Source: JAIVJM01 sp963816985 (lineage in GTDB: Bacteria > Acidobacteriota > Blastocatellia > Pyrinomonadales > Pyrinomonadaceae). From it: DNA of 64,000 nt. The notes beneath the pieces are model-generated. The model was not told where the DNA came from. It ran no database searches and worked only from the letters and a program-made list of their open reading frames with translations. Within the stretch, counting starts at the first letter, position 1. Every line of letters begins with the position of its first letter. The stretch is taken from NCBI GenBank assembly GCA_963816985.1, contig CAWFMF010000002.1, forward strand, positions 62,001 through 126,000, given 5' to 3'. Below are positions 25,716-35,478 of this stretch, in pieces. A program made the position numbers and the translations under genes.

Positions 25716-27752
25716 TCAAAGGTTGCTCTTGCTCGCGTGACTCTCGTAGGCCTTGATAATCATCTGGACGAGGCGGTGGCGGACGACATCCTTGTCGGTG
25801 AAGTAGATGAACTCGATGCCCTCCGTGCCAGCGAGGACGCGCTCGGCCTCGATGAGCCCGCTGCGCTTGCCCGTCGGCAAATCTATCTGCGTCACGTCGC
25901 CCGTGATGACGGCCTTCGACCCGTACCCGATGCGCGTCAGGAACATCTTCATCTGCTCGCTCGTCGTGTTCTGCGCCTCGTCGAGGATGATGAAGGCGTC
26001 GGCGAGGGTGTTGTGCGTCAGGATGAAGTCGTCGGTGACGTAGAGCGAGTCGGCGGCGGCGACGCTGATGCACTGCGTCTCTTCCACGCCGGCGGGCTCG
26101 ATGTTGCTGATGAAGCGCATGGGGCGACCGCCGCTGTGTGCGCGGTAGAGGTCGGCTTTTCGCCGCAGCCTGAAGGGCTCAAGTCCTTCCGGCAGGCGGA
26201 TGTCGAGCACGAAAGCGTCGTTGCGGTAATAGACTTCTCTGCCGTGGGCGAAGCCGGGCTTGCGCCCCTCGGCCTTGCGCCTGCGACAGTGGGCCACGCC
26301 GCCGAGCGAGCGCACCAGAAACACGACATCATCTTTGAGCCGTTCCGAAGTGGTCGTGTATTGAACGCGGCAAGTCCGGCCTTCCTGAACGACCGGCCCG
26401 CCGTCCGTGTCCAACAATCCCTGCAAGACCGAGAGGCGGACTGCGGCGCTGTTGTAGAGATAGACTTCGGGGACGAATTTGGTCGCCGAATAGGTTCCGG
26501 CCAGTTCCAGCCCGCGCAACGCCTGCGTGAGCGGGTTGCGGACGGGGATGCCGCCGCGCCCGGCAGCCGGGTTGGTGATGACGTAATCAACGGCGGACTT
26601 GCGCCGGAAGGAGAGACTCATGTCGCCGAGCGCCAGCTCCAACGACGAGACCAGCTCTGTGTCCGAGGTGGCGAACGCGGGCGAAGTCTTGTCGGTGATG
26701 CAGCCGTCGCCGAGCAGCAGTCCGAGCGAGTAAGGTTCGAGCGGGACTTCGCGGCCCGGCCAGCTCACCGGGGCCGAGAGCAGCGGAAGCTCGTAACGGT
26801 ATTGATGATGACGGCGGAAGTTGCCGAACATCTCTTGCGTCTCAAGAACCCTCGGCGGCTTATCCCGACGCTTGTCCTCCATCGTGCTGACGGCCCAGAG
26901 GTGTTCGGCGCAGGCCAGCGTGCTCGACCCGTCGGTCATCGTTACGCGGAAGACCTCTTTCGGCCCCTGCGGGAAAACGCCCGTCACCGTGACGGGCTCC
27001 CCGTCGGAGCCGATGACGGAATCGCCGGGCGTGATGCTGCCCATCGTGCGCCAGCCCTTGGGAGTCAACAGGCGACTGTGTAAGGGCTGCGCCCTTCCGC
27101 GCATGAATGCTAAGGGCGCGACTTCGATGATGCGCTTCTCCAGGAACTTGGTGACGCGCTCGGCGTCTATGAGGTCGAAGAGGGCGTCGTAGAGGGGGCG
27201 CAGGTAGGGGTCAACTTTTTCCTGTAAGTCGCCGGGGAGGAAGCCGAGGCGCTCGCCGGCCTCGACCGCCGGGCGGGCCAGCACGATGCGGCTCACCTGC
27301 TTCTGCATCAAAGCCTGCACGGCCATCGCGACCGCGATGTAGGTCTTGCCCGTCCCGGCGACGCCGATGCCGAAGACGACATCGTTATTCTGGATGGCCT
27401 CGATGTAGCGACGCTGGTTGGCCGACTTGGGCGCGACCTGCTTCTTGCCCGAAGGGTTGAAACGCGCCTTGGTGAAATAGTCGCGCAGAGAGTAGGCGCG
27501 GTCTTCGGCGATCTGGGCGAAGGCCTCGCGCAGCTCGCGGTCGGCGAAGCTCTTGCCCTCGGAGAAGAGCGCGGCGAAGTCTTCGAGGATGCGCTCGACC
27601 GTCTCCACGTCGCGCGGGTCGCCGTCAATGGTCAAGTCCTGACCGCGCGCGTCAACGCGCACGTCCAGCAGCGATTCGAGGTACTTGATGTTTTGATCGT
27701 GGACGCCGAAGAGCGTCTCGATGGCTCGTGGTGGAAGCTCTATCTTCTTCAA
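25716..27752 (-). CDS. phoH: PhoH family ATPase precursor, interrupted by an intein
   Basis: A 678-residue precursor. Host parts are residues 1-220 and 582-678 (317 together, the usual PhoH-like length): an N-terminal RNA-binding-type region (about 1-95), Walker A GVAGTGKT at 130-137, and Walker B in AFIILDEAQN just after the insertion. PhoH proteins are P-loop NTPases associated with RNA metabolism and found beside ybeY, as here. Residues 221-581 are an intein placed between MRGR and TLADAFIILDEAQN, right before Walker B, so the ATPase can be active only after splicing. The start is TTG 27,752, with AAGGAG about 14 bases upstream. The frame is intact throughout. Confidence 0.92.
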   Translation of the reverse strand: MKKIELPPRAIETLFGVHDQNIKYLESLLDVRVDARGQDLTIDGDPRDVETVERILEDFAALFSEGKSFADRELREAFAQIAEDRAYSLRDYFTKARFNPSGKKQVAPKSANQRRYIEAIQNNDVVFGIGVAGTGKTYIAVAMAVQALMQKQVSRIVLARPAVEAGERLGFLPGDLQEKVDPYLRPLYDALFDLIDAERVTKFLEKRIIEVAPLAFMRGRAQPLHSRLLTPKGWRTMGSITPGDSVIGSDGEPVTVTGVFPQGPKEVFRVTMTDGSSTLACAEHLWAVSTMEDKRRDKPPRVLETQEMFGNFRRHHQYRYELPLLSAPVSWPGREVPLEPYSLGLLLGDGCITDKTSPAFATSDTELVSSLELALGDMSLSFRRKSAVDYVITNPAAGRGGIPVRNPLTQALRGLELAGTYSATKFVPEVYLYNSAAVRLSVLQGLLDTDGGPVVQEGRTCRVQYTTTSERLKDDVVFLVRSLGGVAHCRRRKAEGRKPGFAHGREVYYRNDAFVLDIRLPEGLEPFRLRRKADLYRAHSGGRPMRFISNIEPAGVEETQCISVAAADSLYVTDDFILTHNTLADAFIILDEAQNTTSEQMKMFLTRIGYGSKAVITGDVTQIDLPTGKRSGLIEAERVLAGTEGIEFIYFTDKDVVRHRLVQMIIKAYESHASKSNL
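26010..27092 (-). mobile_element. Intein with LAGLIDADG homing endonuclease in PhoH; class 3-type splicing signature
   Basis: Residues 221-581 of the precursor, 361 long. Block A starts with alanine (AQPLHSRLLTPKGW), not Cys/Ser/Thr. Block B has H284 and W286 (AEHLWAV). Block F has C561 (TQCISVAAADSLYVTDDF). Block G is LTHN with H580 and N581, followed by T582 as the first extein residue. A non-nucleophilic first residue with Trp in block B, Cys in block F and Thr after the junction is the WCT signature of class 3 inteins, which begin splicing at the block F cysteine. Two endonuclease motifs, YSLGLLLGDG (341-350) and LQGLLDTDGG (about 443-452), make it a full-length LAGLIDADG homing intein. 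Both endonuclease motifs keep their acidic residues, so activity is possible. Confidence 0.9.
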
Positions 27753-27917
27753 AAGGCGCTATCTACTCCTTGTCGAGGGGACGGCTCCCCGCCTCGGCGG
27801 GCGTGTGCGGATGAGGGGCGGGGAACGGCTTGTCGCATTGCATTGATGACGCTACAACACCCGCCGCCGGGTGTCAACGAAGTGCCGCGAAGGCGCAGCG
27901 CGGCGGCCTCCCGCGCC

Positions 27918-27946
27918 TTGACACGACCGCGCACGGCCCCTATACT
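27918..27946 (+). promoter_or_regulatory. Strong sigma-70 promoter of rpsT
   Basis: TTGACA at 27,918-27,923, exactly 17 bases, then TATACT at 27,941-27,946: five or six of six matches in each hexamer. The predicted start is near 27,953, giving a leader of about 74 bases before the S20 gene. I see no clear attenuator in that leader, although S20 is known to autoregulate in other bacteria. Confidence 0.88.
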
Positions 27947-28026
27947 TTTCGCTTTGCGCTAGAGGGTGAATCGCTCACTGTGCGCAGTAACTATAAAATC
28001 AACCGCAGGGACGACGGAGTTTAGAA

Positions 28027-28296
28027 ATGCCGAATCATAAATCAGCCGAAAAGCGCATGCGCCAGAACGAGAAGCGCCGCCTGGTCAACCGCAACAATCG
28101 GGGGCGGCTGCGCACGGGAATCAAGAAGCTGCGCACGGCGCTCGGAGGCGACGACGCCGGGACGGTGCAGACTCTACTGCCGGCGACCATCTCGCTGATA
28201 GACAAGGCGGTGCAGAAAGGCGTGCTCCACCGTAACGCCGCGGCGCGCTACAAGTCGCGTCTCACCGTCCGCGCCAACAAGTCCGCGGGGCAGTAA
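28027..28296 (+). CDS. rpsT: 30S ribosomal protein S20
   Basis: An 89-residue, lysine/arginine-rich helical protein starting PNHKSAEKRMRQNEKRRLVNR and ending in SRLTVRANK, unmistakable S20. S20 binds 16S rRNA in the body of the small subunit early in assembly. The gene has its own promoter (27,918) and its own terminator (28,323), so it is monocistronic. The ribosome site is GGAGTTTAGAA before the ATG. Confidence 0.97.
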   Translation: MPNHKSAEKRMRQNEKRRLVNRNNRGRLRTGIKKLRTALGGDDAGTVQTLLPATISLIDKAVQKGVLHRNAAARYKSRLTVRANKSAGQ

Positions 28297-28322
28297 CCTC
28301 CGGGCTCGAAATTTTCGACCAT

Positions 28323-28362
28323 GCGAGGCAGACCGAAGTTATTCGGTCTGCCTCGCCTTTTT
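28323..28362 (+). terminator. Rho-independent terminator of rpsT
   Basis: Stem GCGAGGCAGACCGAA / TTCGGTCTGCCTCGC (15 bases) with a short loop, followed by CTTTTT. It is 27 bases after the rpsT stop. Confidence 0.95.
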
Positions 28363-28397
28363 GCGTCAGGGCTTTTGCAGACCTGAAGGAGGCCGCG

Positions 28398-28838
28398 ATG
28401 ACGTTCGGGATGGAAGCCGCTTACCGAAGCGACGAAGAGGTCTTGGAGGTCGTGAGACGTTTCGAGGAATGTCTCCTTTCGCCGGACGAGTTCAAGCACC
28501 GCCCGCATTTGACGGTCGCGCTCGCGTACACCCTTCGGCTCCCCGAAGCGGAAGCCCTCGCGCGGATGCGCCTGAGTATCCACACCTTTATCGAGCACCA
28601 CGAAATCCCGCCCGACGTTTATCACGAAACACTGACCGTCTTCTGGGTGCGCCGCGTGCGCTCGTTCGTCGCCGGGCGCGCGGGCGAGGGCCGCACGCTC
28701 TGCGAGCTGGCGAACGCTCTGGCGCGGGAGTGCGGCGACTCGCGATTCGTCTACGAGTATTTCAGTAAAGAGTTGATTGATTCGGAGGCGGCGCGGGCGG
28801 CCTGGGTCGAGCCCGACCTGAAGCCTCTGGACTTCTAG
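28398..28838 (+). CDS. Hypothetical protein, 146 residues
   Basis: No named family recognised. The protein is soluble and helical, with a conserved-looking core, HRPHLTVALAYTLRLPEAEALARMR (about 36-60), then YHETLTVFWVRRVRSFV (about 80-96). Two histidine clusters (HRPH and HTFIEHHE) could bind metal. The start has GAAGGAGG five bases upstream. The gene converges on holA: the two stop codons overlap in the tetranucleotide CTAG at 28,835-28,838. Confidence 0.65.
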   Translation: MTFGMEAAYRSDEEVLEVVRRFEECLLSPDEFKHRPHLTVALAYTLRLPEAEALARMRLSIHTFIEHHEIPPDVYHETLTVFWVRRVRSFVAGRAGEGRTLCELANALARECGDSRFVYEYFSKELIDSEAARAAWVEPDLKPLDF

Positions 28839-29836
28839 GCCGAGAGTTCGCAGACGAGCATTTCGAGCTGAAGGCGCGGCGTGGCCTGCGAGGTCTTGAT
28901 GGAGAGGTCGGCGTCGGCGATGCGGCGGATGCGGCGCGAGAGGTCACGCGCGTCGGCGCGGCGCGCGGTGGCGAGGAACTCGGCGCGCTGGTTGTAAGGC
29001 ATCTTGACGAGGTTGAAGACTTCCTGCTCCGGCGCGCCGCGCGACATCAAGTCCTTGGCGAGCGCGAGGCGGCGGAAGCTGCTGGCGAGCAGTCCCATGA
29101 GCATGAGCGGCTCCACGCCGTCGTCGAGCAGGCGCGAGAGCGTCTCCAACGCGCGCTTGCGGTTGCGCGCGATGAGGTGGTCGGTCAGCTCGAAGTTCGA
29201 CAGCTCGCGCGACCGACCGACCAGAGACTCGACCAGCTCCATCGTGATGTGGCCCGAAGGGAGCGCGGCGGTCGCAAGCTTCTCCAACTCGGTCGCCAAC
29301 TGCCGCACGCTCTGGCCCGCGAGCGCGACGACCTGCCGCAAAGTCCGCTCGTCGGTGTCGGCCCGCAACTCCTTCAGGCGCGACTTGGCCCACGCCGCCA
29401 GCTCCCCGTCCGCGAGCGGCGCGAACTCGACGCTCACGCACGCGTCGAGGAGTTGCTTGCTGAGCTTCAGGCGTTTGTCCAGAGAGTCGGCGACGAAGAC
29501 GACGGTCGAGGTCTCGGCGGGGCGCGAGAGGTAGCGGACGAGCGCGCCTTCGTCCGCCTCGCGCAGCCGCGCGAAGTCCGTGACGCGCACCACGCGGCGC
29601 GCGGCCATCATCGGCAACTGCTCGGCGGCGGCGATGGCCTGCTGCACGTCCGCGCTCGACAGACTGTAAGCCGACTCGTTGAACTCGCGCAGCGCCGCGT
29701 CCTTCAAGGCGAGTTCGGTGACGGCCCGCGCCGCCGCGTCGCGCAGGTAGCCTTCAGGCCCGAAGAGCAGGTACAGCGGCTCGACCTGCCCCGCCTTGAG
29801 CCTGCGTTTGAGTTCCTCGCGTGTGATGGCGCTCAT
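28835..29836 (-). CDS. holA: DNA polymerase III delta subunit
   Basis: A 333-residue delta subunit of the clamp loader, which opens the beta clamp for loading on primed DNA. Typical features are LYLLFGPEGYLRDAAARAV near the N-terminus (a degenerate P-loop region that does not bind ATP), VVFVADSLDKRLKLSKQL in the middle, and the helical C-terminal collar (LMLMGLLASSFRRLALAKDL). ATG 29,836 fits the family start; the upstream in-frame codons belong to the repeat region. It is followed, in the order typical of many genomes, by the LPS assembly gene lptE on the same strand. Confidence 0.88.
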   Translation of the reverse strand: MSAITREELKRRLKAGQVEPLYLLFGPEGYLRDAAARAVTELALKDAALREFNESAYSLSSADVQQAIAAAEQLPMMAARRVVRVTDFARLREADEGALVRYLSRPAETSTVVFVADSLDKRLKLSKQLLDACVSVEFAPLADGELAAWAKSRLKELRADTDERTLRQVVALAGQSVRQLATELEKLATAALPSGHITMELVESLVGRSRELSNFELTDHLIARNRKRALETLSRLLDDGVEPLMLMGLLASSFRRLALAKDLMSRGAPEQEVFNLVKMPYNQRAEFLATARRADARDLSRRIRRIADADLSIKTSQATPRLQLEMLVCELSA

Positions 29837-29848
29837 GGATAAAGAAAG

Positions 29849-30071
29849 TAGGCGGTTTGAAGCCCCTGAAAGGGGCGACATAATTTAGCCCACGGCGCGA
29901 GCCGTGGGGAGAAGTCGAGAAATGATTTGTGAGGCCCCGGAGGGGCGAAAGAACTCAAACGTCGAATGTCTTCCGCCCCTTCGGGGCTTCGGATGTTTTT
30001 AAATGACGATTATTCCCACGGCTCGCGCCGTGGGCTAAATTATGTCGCCCCCTTCGGGGGCTTACCGCCTA
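29849..30071. repeat. Composite nested palindrome ('AGCCCACGGCGCGAGCCGTGGG' type)
   Basis: The outermost arms are TAGGCGGTTTGAAGCCCC / GGGGGCTTACCGCCTA. Inside them TAATTTAGCCCACGGCGCG pairs with GCGCCGTGGGCTAAATTA, each flank also carrying its own small hairpin (CCCACGGC...GCCGTGGG; CCCCTGAAAGGGG). At the centre a further stem reads GGCCCCGGAGGGGC / GCCCCTTCGGGGCTT. About 220 bases fold on themselves between holA and lptE. The style matches dispersed palindromic units seen in Acidobacteriota and Planctomycetota genomes. Confidence 0.85.
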
Positions 30072-30084
30072 CCGCTTATTTCCT

Positions 30085-30639
30085 TCACGGCTCCTCGTTG
30101 ACGCCGAAGCCGTTGATGAGGGTGGAGACGAGGCTCTCGGCGAAGCTGCGGGCGAGGCGTTCGACCGCCGGGTCTTCCTCGTTGTAGAAGCTGCGCGGGT
30201 CGTCGGTGAACTCGAACTCGCCGCGGAAGACGTAGTCCTGATTGTCGTAGAGGACGCGGTTGCGCACCTGATCGCGGACGGTGACGGCGGCGGTGACGGT
30301 CACCTCGAAGATGCGCGCGCGGCCCCGCGTGTCGAGCAGCACGCCGTAGAAGGCGAAGTTCTTGATGACGCCGTCCACCACCACGTCCGCGCCCTCGGTC
30401 TCGCTCTGCACGCGCAGCCCCTTGCCGCGACGGATGATCTCGTTCGTCACGGCGTCGGTGAAGCGGTGCTCTATCTTGAAGCGCAGCGCGTTGTTCTGGA
30501 AGGCGGGGACGGCGATGGTCTTAACGTGGCTCGGCAGCCCCGAACGCCTCACCGGCTTGTAGCATTCGCGAAAGCCCGAAGCCAACACGACCACGCCGAC
30601 GAGCGCCAGAGCGCGCATGAATTTTATGCTCACAGACAT
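30085..30639 (-). CDS. lptE: LptE-like LPS assembly protein
   Basis: A 184-residue outer membrane assembly protein. LptE plugs the LptD barrel that inserts lipopolysaccharide. Recognisable segments are PSHVKTIAVPAFQNNALRFKIEHRFT, LRVQSETEGADVVVDGVIKNF and YVFRGEFEF. The N-terminus has a hydrophobic stretch (LALVGVVVLASGF) followed by RECYKPV. The family's cysteine before YKPV is present, but the residues before it (FRE) do not form a normal lipobox, which would be LAGC-like. Either the lipid anchor is lost or the local sequence is altered. The gene sits next to holA, a common arrangement that supports the call. Confidence 0.8.
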   Translation of the reverse strand: MSVSIKFMRALALVGVVVLASGFRECYKPVRRSGLPSHVKTIAVPAFQNNALRFKIEHRFTDAVTNEIIRRGKGLRVQSETEGADVVVDGVIKNFAFYGVLLDTRGRARIFEVTVTAAVTVRDQVRNRVLYDNQDYVFRGEFEFTDDPRSFYNEEDPAVERLARSFAESLVSTLINGFGVNEEP

Positions 30640-30656
30640 TGCCGACAGTTTAACTA

Positions 30657-30785
30657 GAAAAGCCGTGAACCGTAAACCGTGACAGGTGACAGGGGAAAGG
30701 CCGTGACGAGTAAACCGTGACAGGTGACGGGAGAAAACCTGTCTTTAACTTGTCACCTGTCACCCGTCACGGTTCACGGCTTTTA
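30657..30785. repeat. Intergenic hairpin, word-reiterated type (copy 6, GTGACAGGTGAC words, longest)
   Basis: Starts AAAAGCCGTGAACCGTAAACC and ends GGTTCACGGCTTTTA. The left half repeats its word set twice (GCCGTGAACCGTAAACC... then GCCGTGACGAGTAAACC...), so it looks internally duplicated. The loop is AGAAAACCTGTCTTTAAC. The folP stop codon (30,760-30,762) is inside the right arm. Confidence 0.82.
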
Positions 30786-31626
30786 ATGCGTCCGCGACGC
30801 GCACGGTCTGGACGGCGGCGCGCACGTCGTGGACGCGGACGATGTGCGCGCCGTAGAGGACGGAGGCGGTGACGGTCGCCATCGTCCCGTGGAGGCGTTC
30901 TTCGACGGGCAGGCCGTCGAGCAAGCGACCGATGAAGGACTTGCGCGAAGTGCCGACGAGCAGGGGGAAGTCTTGGAAGCTCTCGGCGAGCGCGCCGAGA
31001 CGCGCGATGAGTTCGACGTTCTGCTCCGGCGACTTGCCGAAGCCGACGCCGGGGTCGAGCGCGATGCTTTCGCGAGCGACGCCGCGCCGCACGGCATCCT
31101 CGACGCTCCGGCGCAGAGAGGCCGTGACCTCGCTTAAAATATCTTCCACGGGTTCGAGCGAATGGAGCGTCTCGTGCGTCCCGCGCGAGTGCATGAGGAC
31201 GAGGCCTGCGCCCGCGCGTGCGGCTTCGTCGGCGAGCGTGGGGTCGAAGCGCAAAGCGGAAATGTCGTTGACGATTTCGGCCCCCGCTTCGAGCGCGGCG
31301 CGCGCCACCCCGGCCTTCGTCGTGTCCACCGAGACGGGCACGGAGACATTCCCCGCCAAAGCTTCGACCACCGGCACGACCCGCCGAATCTCCTCTTCGA
31401 CTCCGACGGGCTCGCCGCCCGGTCGCGTGGACTCGCCGCCCACGTCAATGATGTCCGCGCCCTCCTCGACCAACTCGCGCGCGCGCTCGACCGCGCGGCG
31501 CACGTCGAGGAACCGCCCGCCGTCGCTGAAGCTGTCCGGCGTCACGTTCAGGACGCCCATCACGAGCGTCCGCCCGCCGCCATATGAGAGCAACCGGCCC
31601 GGCAGTTTCCAGAAGCGTGCATCCAT
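30760..31626 (-). CDS. folP: Dihydropteroate synthase
   Basis: A 288-residue enzyme joining 6-hydroxymethyl-7,8-dihydropterin diphosphate and 4-aminobenzoate in folate synthesis (sulfonamide target). Motifs are MGVLNVTPDSFSDGGRF (about 24-40), DIIDVGGESTRPGG (about 59-72), DPGVGFGKSPEQN and LVGTSRKSFIG, in the expected order for a TIM barrel. ATG 31,626 is preferred to the codon two upstream. The last residues (VNRDG) and the stop are encoded by the right arm of the hairpin repeat, so the insertion has defined the C-terminus. It lies downstream of ftsH, with the DDAH-like gene between. Confidence 0.9.
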   Translation of the reverse strand: MDARFWKLPGRLLSYGGGRTLVMGVLNVTPDSFSDGGRFLDVRRAVERARELVEEGADIIDVGGESTRPGGEPVGVEEEIRRVVPVVEALAGNVSVPVSVDTTKAGVARAALEAGAEIVNDISALRFDPTLADEAARAGAGLVLMHSRGTHETLHSLEPVEDILSEVTASLRRSVEDAVRRGVARESIALDPGVGFGKSPEQNVELIARLGALAESFQDFPLLVGTSRKSFIGRLLDGLPVEERLHGTMATVTASVLYGAHIVRVHDVRAAVQTVRVADALKAVNRDG

Positions 31627-31639
31627 AAACAAGTGTCAG

Positions 31640-31740
31640 CAGTAAGTAATGAGCAGTGGGTTGTCTCATGCGGACGTTGACGCACTCACCCTCACCGCTC
31701 GACTAAGCTGGTTTTTAACTGTGAGCTACTCACCGCTCGC
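31640..31740. repeat. Intergenic hairpin, word-reiterated type (copy 7, GCAGTAAGTAATGAGCAGTG words), weak pairing
   Basis: The gap between folP and the DDAH gene contains GTCAGCAGTAAGTAATGAGCAGTG on one side and CTCACCCTCACCGCTCG and GTGAGCTACTCACCGCTCGC on the other, i.e. reiterated GTGAG/GAGCAG words in both orientations. The pairing is less perfect than in other copies. Confidence 0.55.
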
Positions 31741-32469
31741 CGCTTTAAAGATCAGGCTCATACAGGTCAAACCGCCCTCGGCCTTTGCGAACTCCGAAAC
31801 GTCAACAACGCGCACGTCGTAGCCGCGCCTTGAGAGCATTTCGGCAGTCCGAGGGAAGGCTGCCCCCACGCACAACGACGCGCCGACGCGCACAATGTTC
31901 GCCGCCCAGGGCTCGGCGGCGTGGACGTCGAAGAGTTCGTAATCGGGGAAAACGCCCGCATCAATCCAGCCCGGATTTATCAATATCGTTCCATCGTCAA
32001 TGGCCGTGCAGCCCGACTTCAGATGCAGGCAGTCTCGCAACGCGACCGGCAATACTTCGTAGCCGTGCGGCACGACCAGAGCGCGCAACGCCGCCACGCC
32101 CTCAAGGTTCGTGCGCGGCGACAGGCCGACGTACAGCCTCCGCCCGACGCGCAACACGTCCCCGCCCTCGATGGTCGCGGGCGGCGTAATTCTGGCGACG
32201 GGTCGGAGACGCGCGATTTCAGGCTCGATGGCCCGCAACTCCGGTCGCCGGGACTCGACGCCCGGCGAGGTGAGAATCGCCAGTTCGTCCAACACGATTG
32301 CCGTGTCTTCGACGAAGACGCTGTCGGGCAACCCTTCAATCGCCGGGAGCGTGACGACTCGCGCGCCACACGTTTCGAGCGCGCCGCAATAACCGCGGTG
32401 CTGTTCGGCGGCGAGCGCCGCGTCTATGGGCTGCCGACTGAGATGGGTGAGTTCGCACAGCGTGCTCAA
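31726..32469 (-). CDS. Dimethylarginine dimethylaminohydrolase (DDAH)-like guanidino hydrolase, N-terminus short
   Basis: A 247-residue member of the arginine deiminase/DDAH superfamily, which hydrolyses (methyl)arginine to citrulline through a cysteine thiouronium intermediate. Active-site residues are present: E54-D55 (FVEDTA), GGDVL (102-106), H149 (LHLKSGCT) and the nucleophile C236 (EGGLTCMSLIF). Relatives carry about 15 more N-terminal residues forming the first strand. Here the frame offers only a TTG at 32,469, with no good ribosome site, so the 5' end may be truncated or misread. A citrulline-producing enzyme 7 kb from the arginine genes is suggestive but not proof of linkage. Confidence 0.82.
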   Translation of the reverse strand: MSTLCELTHLSRQPIDAALAAEQHRGYCGALETCGARVVTLPAIEGLPDSVFVEDTAIVLDELAILTSPGVESRRPELRAIEPEIARLRPVARITPPATIEGGDVLRVGRRLYVGLSPRTNLEGVAALRALVVPHGYEVLPVALRDCLHLKSGCTAIDDGTILINPGWIDAGVFPDYELFDVHAAEPWAANIVRVGASLCVGAAFPRTAEMLSRRGYDVRVVDVSEFAKAEGGLTCMSLIFKAASGE

Positions 32470-32647
32470 ACGGCTAACTTTCTGTCGTGCGGGCTTTCCC
32501 TCCGCTCAGATGTCGAATGCTGCATCATCAAAATGCGTGCTTCTGTAACAGAAAAACGGGAAACGGAAAAGGGGAAGCCGAGTTGAAAGTTGCGGCTCTT
32601 GCCGGACGTTTCAATCCGCCCGTGCCGTGGCATCTCACGACTCCTCC

Positions 32648-32698
32648 GAAAACAAGAAGGGGAAGAGGACGAATCCCCTTCCCCTTCTCACCGTTTTC
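32648..32698 (-). terminator. Hairpin downstream of ftsH, possible terminator
   Basis: AAGAAGGGGAAG pairs with CTTCCCCTTCT and, outside it, GAAAAC with GTTTTC, within 20 bases of the ftsH stop. The short T run on the minus strand (GTTTTC) makes it an acceptable but not strong terminator; the purine-word style also recalls the reiterated hairpins. Confidence 0.5.
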
Positions 32699-32714
32699 AC
32701 TTTCGCCCTCTTCT

Positions 32715-34655
<1,941 letters not shown>

Positions 34656-34858
34656 AATTTTTCTCGCCTCCGACGCCGATGATAACCCATCCCGGCGTCT
34701 TTTGTCGCTTCCCCGCGCCCCGGCTCCCCTCTCACGGCCCGAACGCCACGCCGGGAGCGCGCCACCAACACTTTACGGCACACGGGCGAAGTTTGGATGC
34801 CCTGCGGGGACATCAAGTTGCGCCCTTCGCGGCCCTCGGCGCGGGCCGGGGCGACGCT

Positions 34859-35371
34859 TCAGCCGTCCGCGAATTTAGCGAGATGCGGCAGCTCGCGCCA
34901 ACGCTCCTGAAAGCCGAGCCCGTAGCCGACGACGTAAGGCTCGTGCGACTCGAAGGCCCGCCAGTCCGGCTCGACGGTCGTCCGCCGCTCGTCCGTCTTG
35001 TCCACCAGCACGCAGAGCCGCACGCGCGCCGCGCCGCGCGACTCCAACTGCTTGATGAGATACTCCTGCGTGACCCCCGTGTTGAGCACGCCTTCGACGA
35101 GCACCACGTCGCGCCCGCGCAAATCGAGCGGCGTGGTGAAGGATAAGTCCTGCACGCCGCCGAGCGCGCGGTGTTCGTAGCGGAGGAAGGCCGTCCGCAG
35201 CGGCGCGTCAATCGCGCGCAGGAGGTCAGAGAGGAAGACGAAGCCGTCTTCGAGGACGCCGAGGATGGTCAGCTCCTTCTGCCTCGAAGCTTCGGAGATT
35301 TCCGCCGCGATTGAGCGGACGCGCCCCGCGATCTCTTCCGCGCTGTGAATCTCGACCAGTTGTTCGTTCAT
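34859..35371 (-). CDS. hpt: Hypoxanthine phosphoribosyltransferase homologue with altered PRPP motif
   Basis: A 170-residue type I phosphoribosyltransferase at the conserved tilS-hpt-ftsH position. The fold is clear (ILGVLEDGFVFLSDLLRAI; VVLVEGVLNTGVTQEYLIKQL; PYVVGYGLGFQERWRELPHL). However, the PRPP signature normally reads VxxVEDIxDTG. Here the second acidic residue is glycine (EGVLNTG) and the aspartate is asparagine, and the base-binding YGLD is YGLG. The ribose-phosphate and purine contacts would be weakened. It may be a divergent enzyme or have lost catalysis; an assembly error is unlikely because the frame is intact. The usual reaction is purine salvage: hypoxanthine or guanine plus PRPP to IMP or GMP. 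Confidence 0.8.
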   Translation of the reverse strand: MNEQLVEIHSAEEIAGRVRSIAAEISEASRQKELTILGVLEDGFVFLSDLLRAIDAPLRTAFLRYEHRALGGVQDLSFTTPLDLRGRDVVLVEGVLNTGVTQEYLIKQLESRGAARVRLCVLVDKTDERRTTVEPDWRAFESHEPYVVGYGLGFQERWRELPHLAKFADG

Positions 35372-35478
35372 CCCGCCTCGCTTTCAAGACATCCCGCGCC
35401 GCCGCTGCAAGAAAATAGCCGGCGCGGTGACCGGCGTTAATCAAGACCTCTTGATTGTATGTGCGGGGTGCGCCTTTT

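Noticed and set aside
25716..27752. phoH considered as a fusion gene or pseudogene
   Set aside because: The inserted block has all intein motifs in order and the host halves join exactly into a normal PhoH sequence, with no stop or shift.
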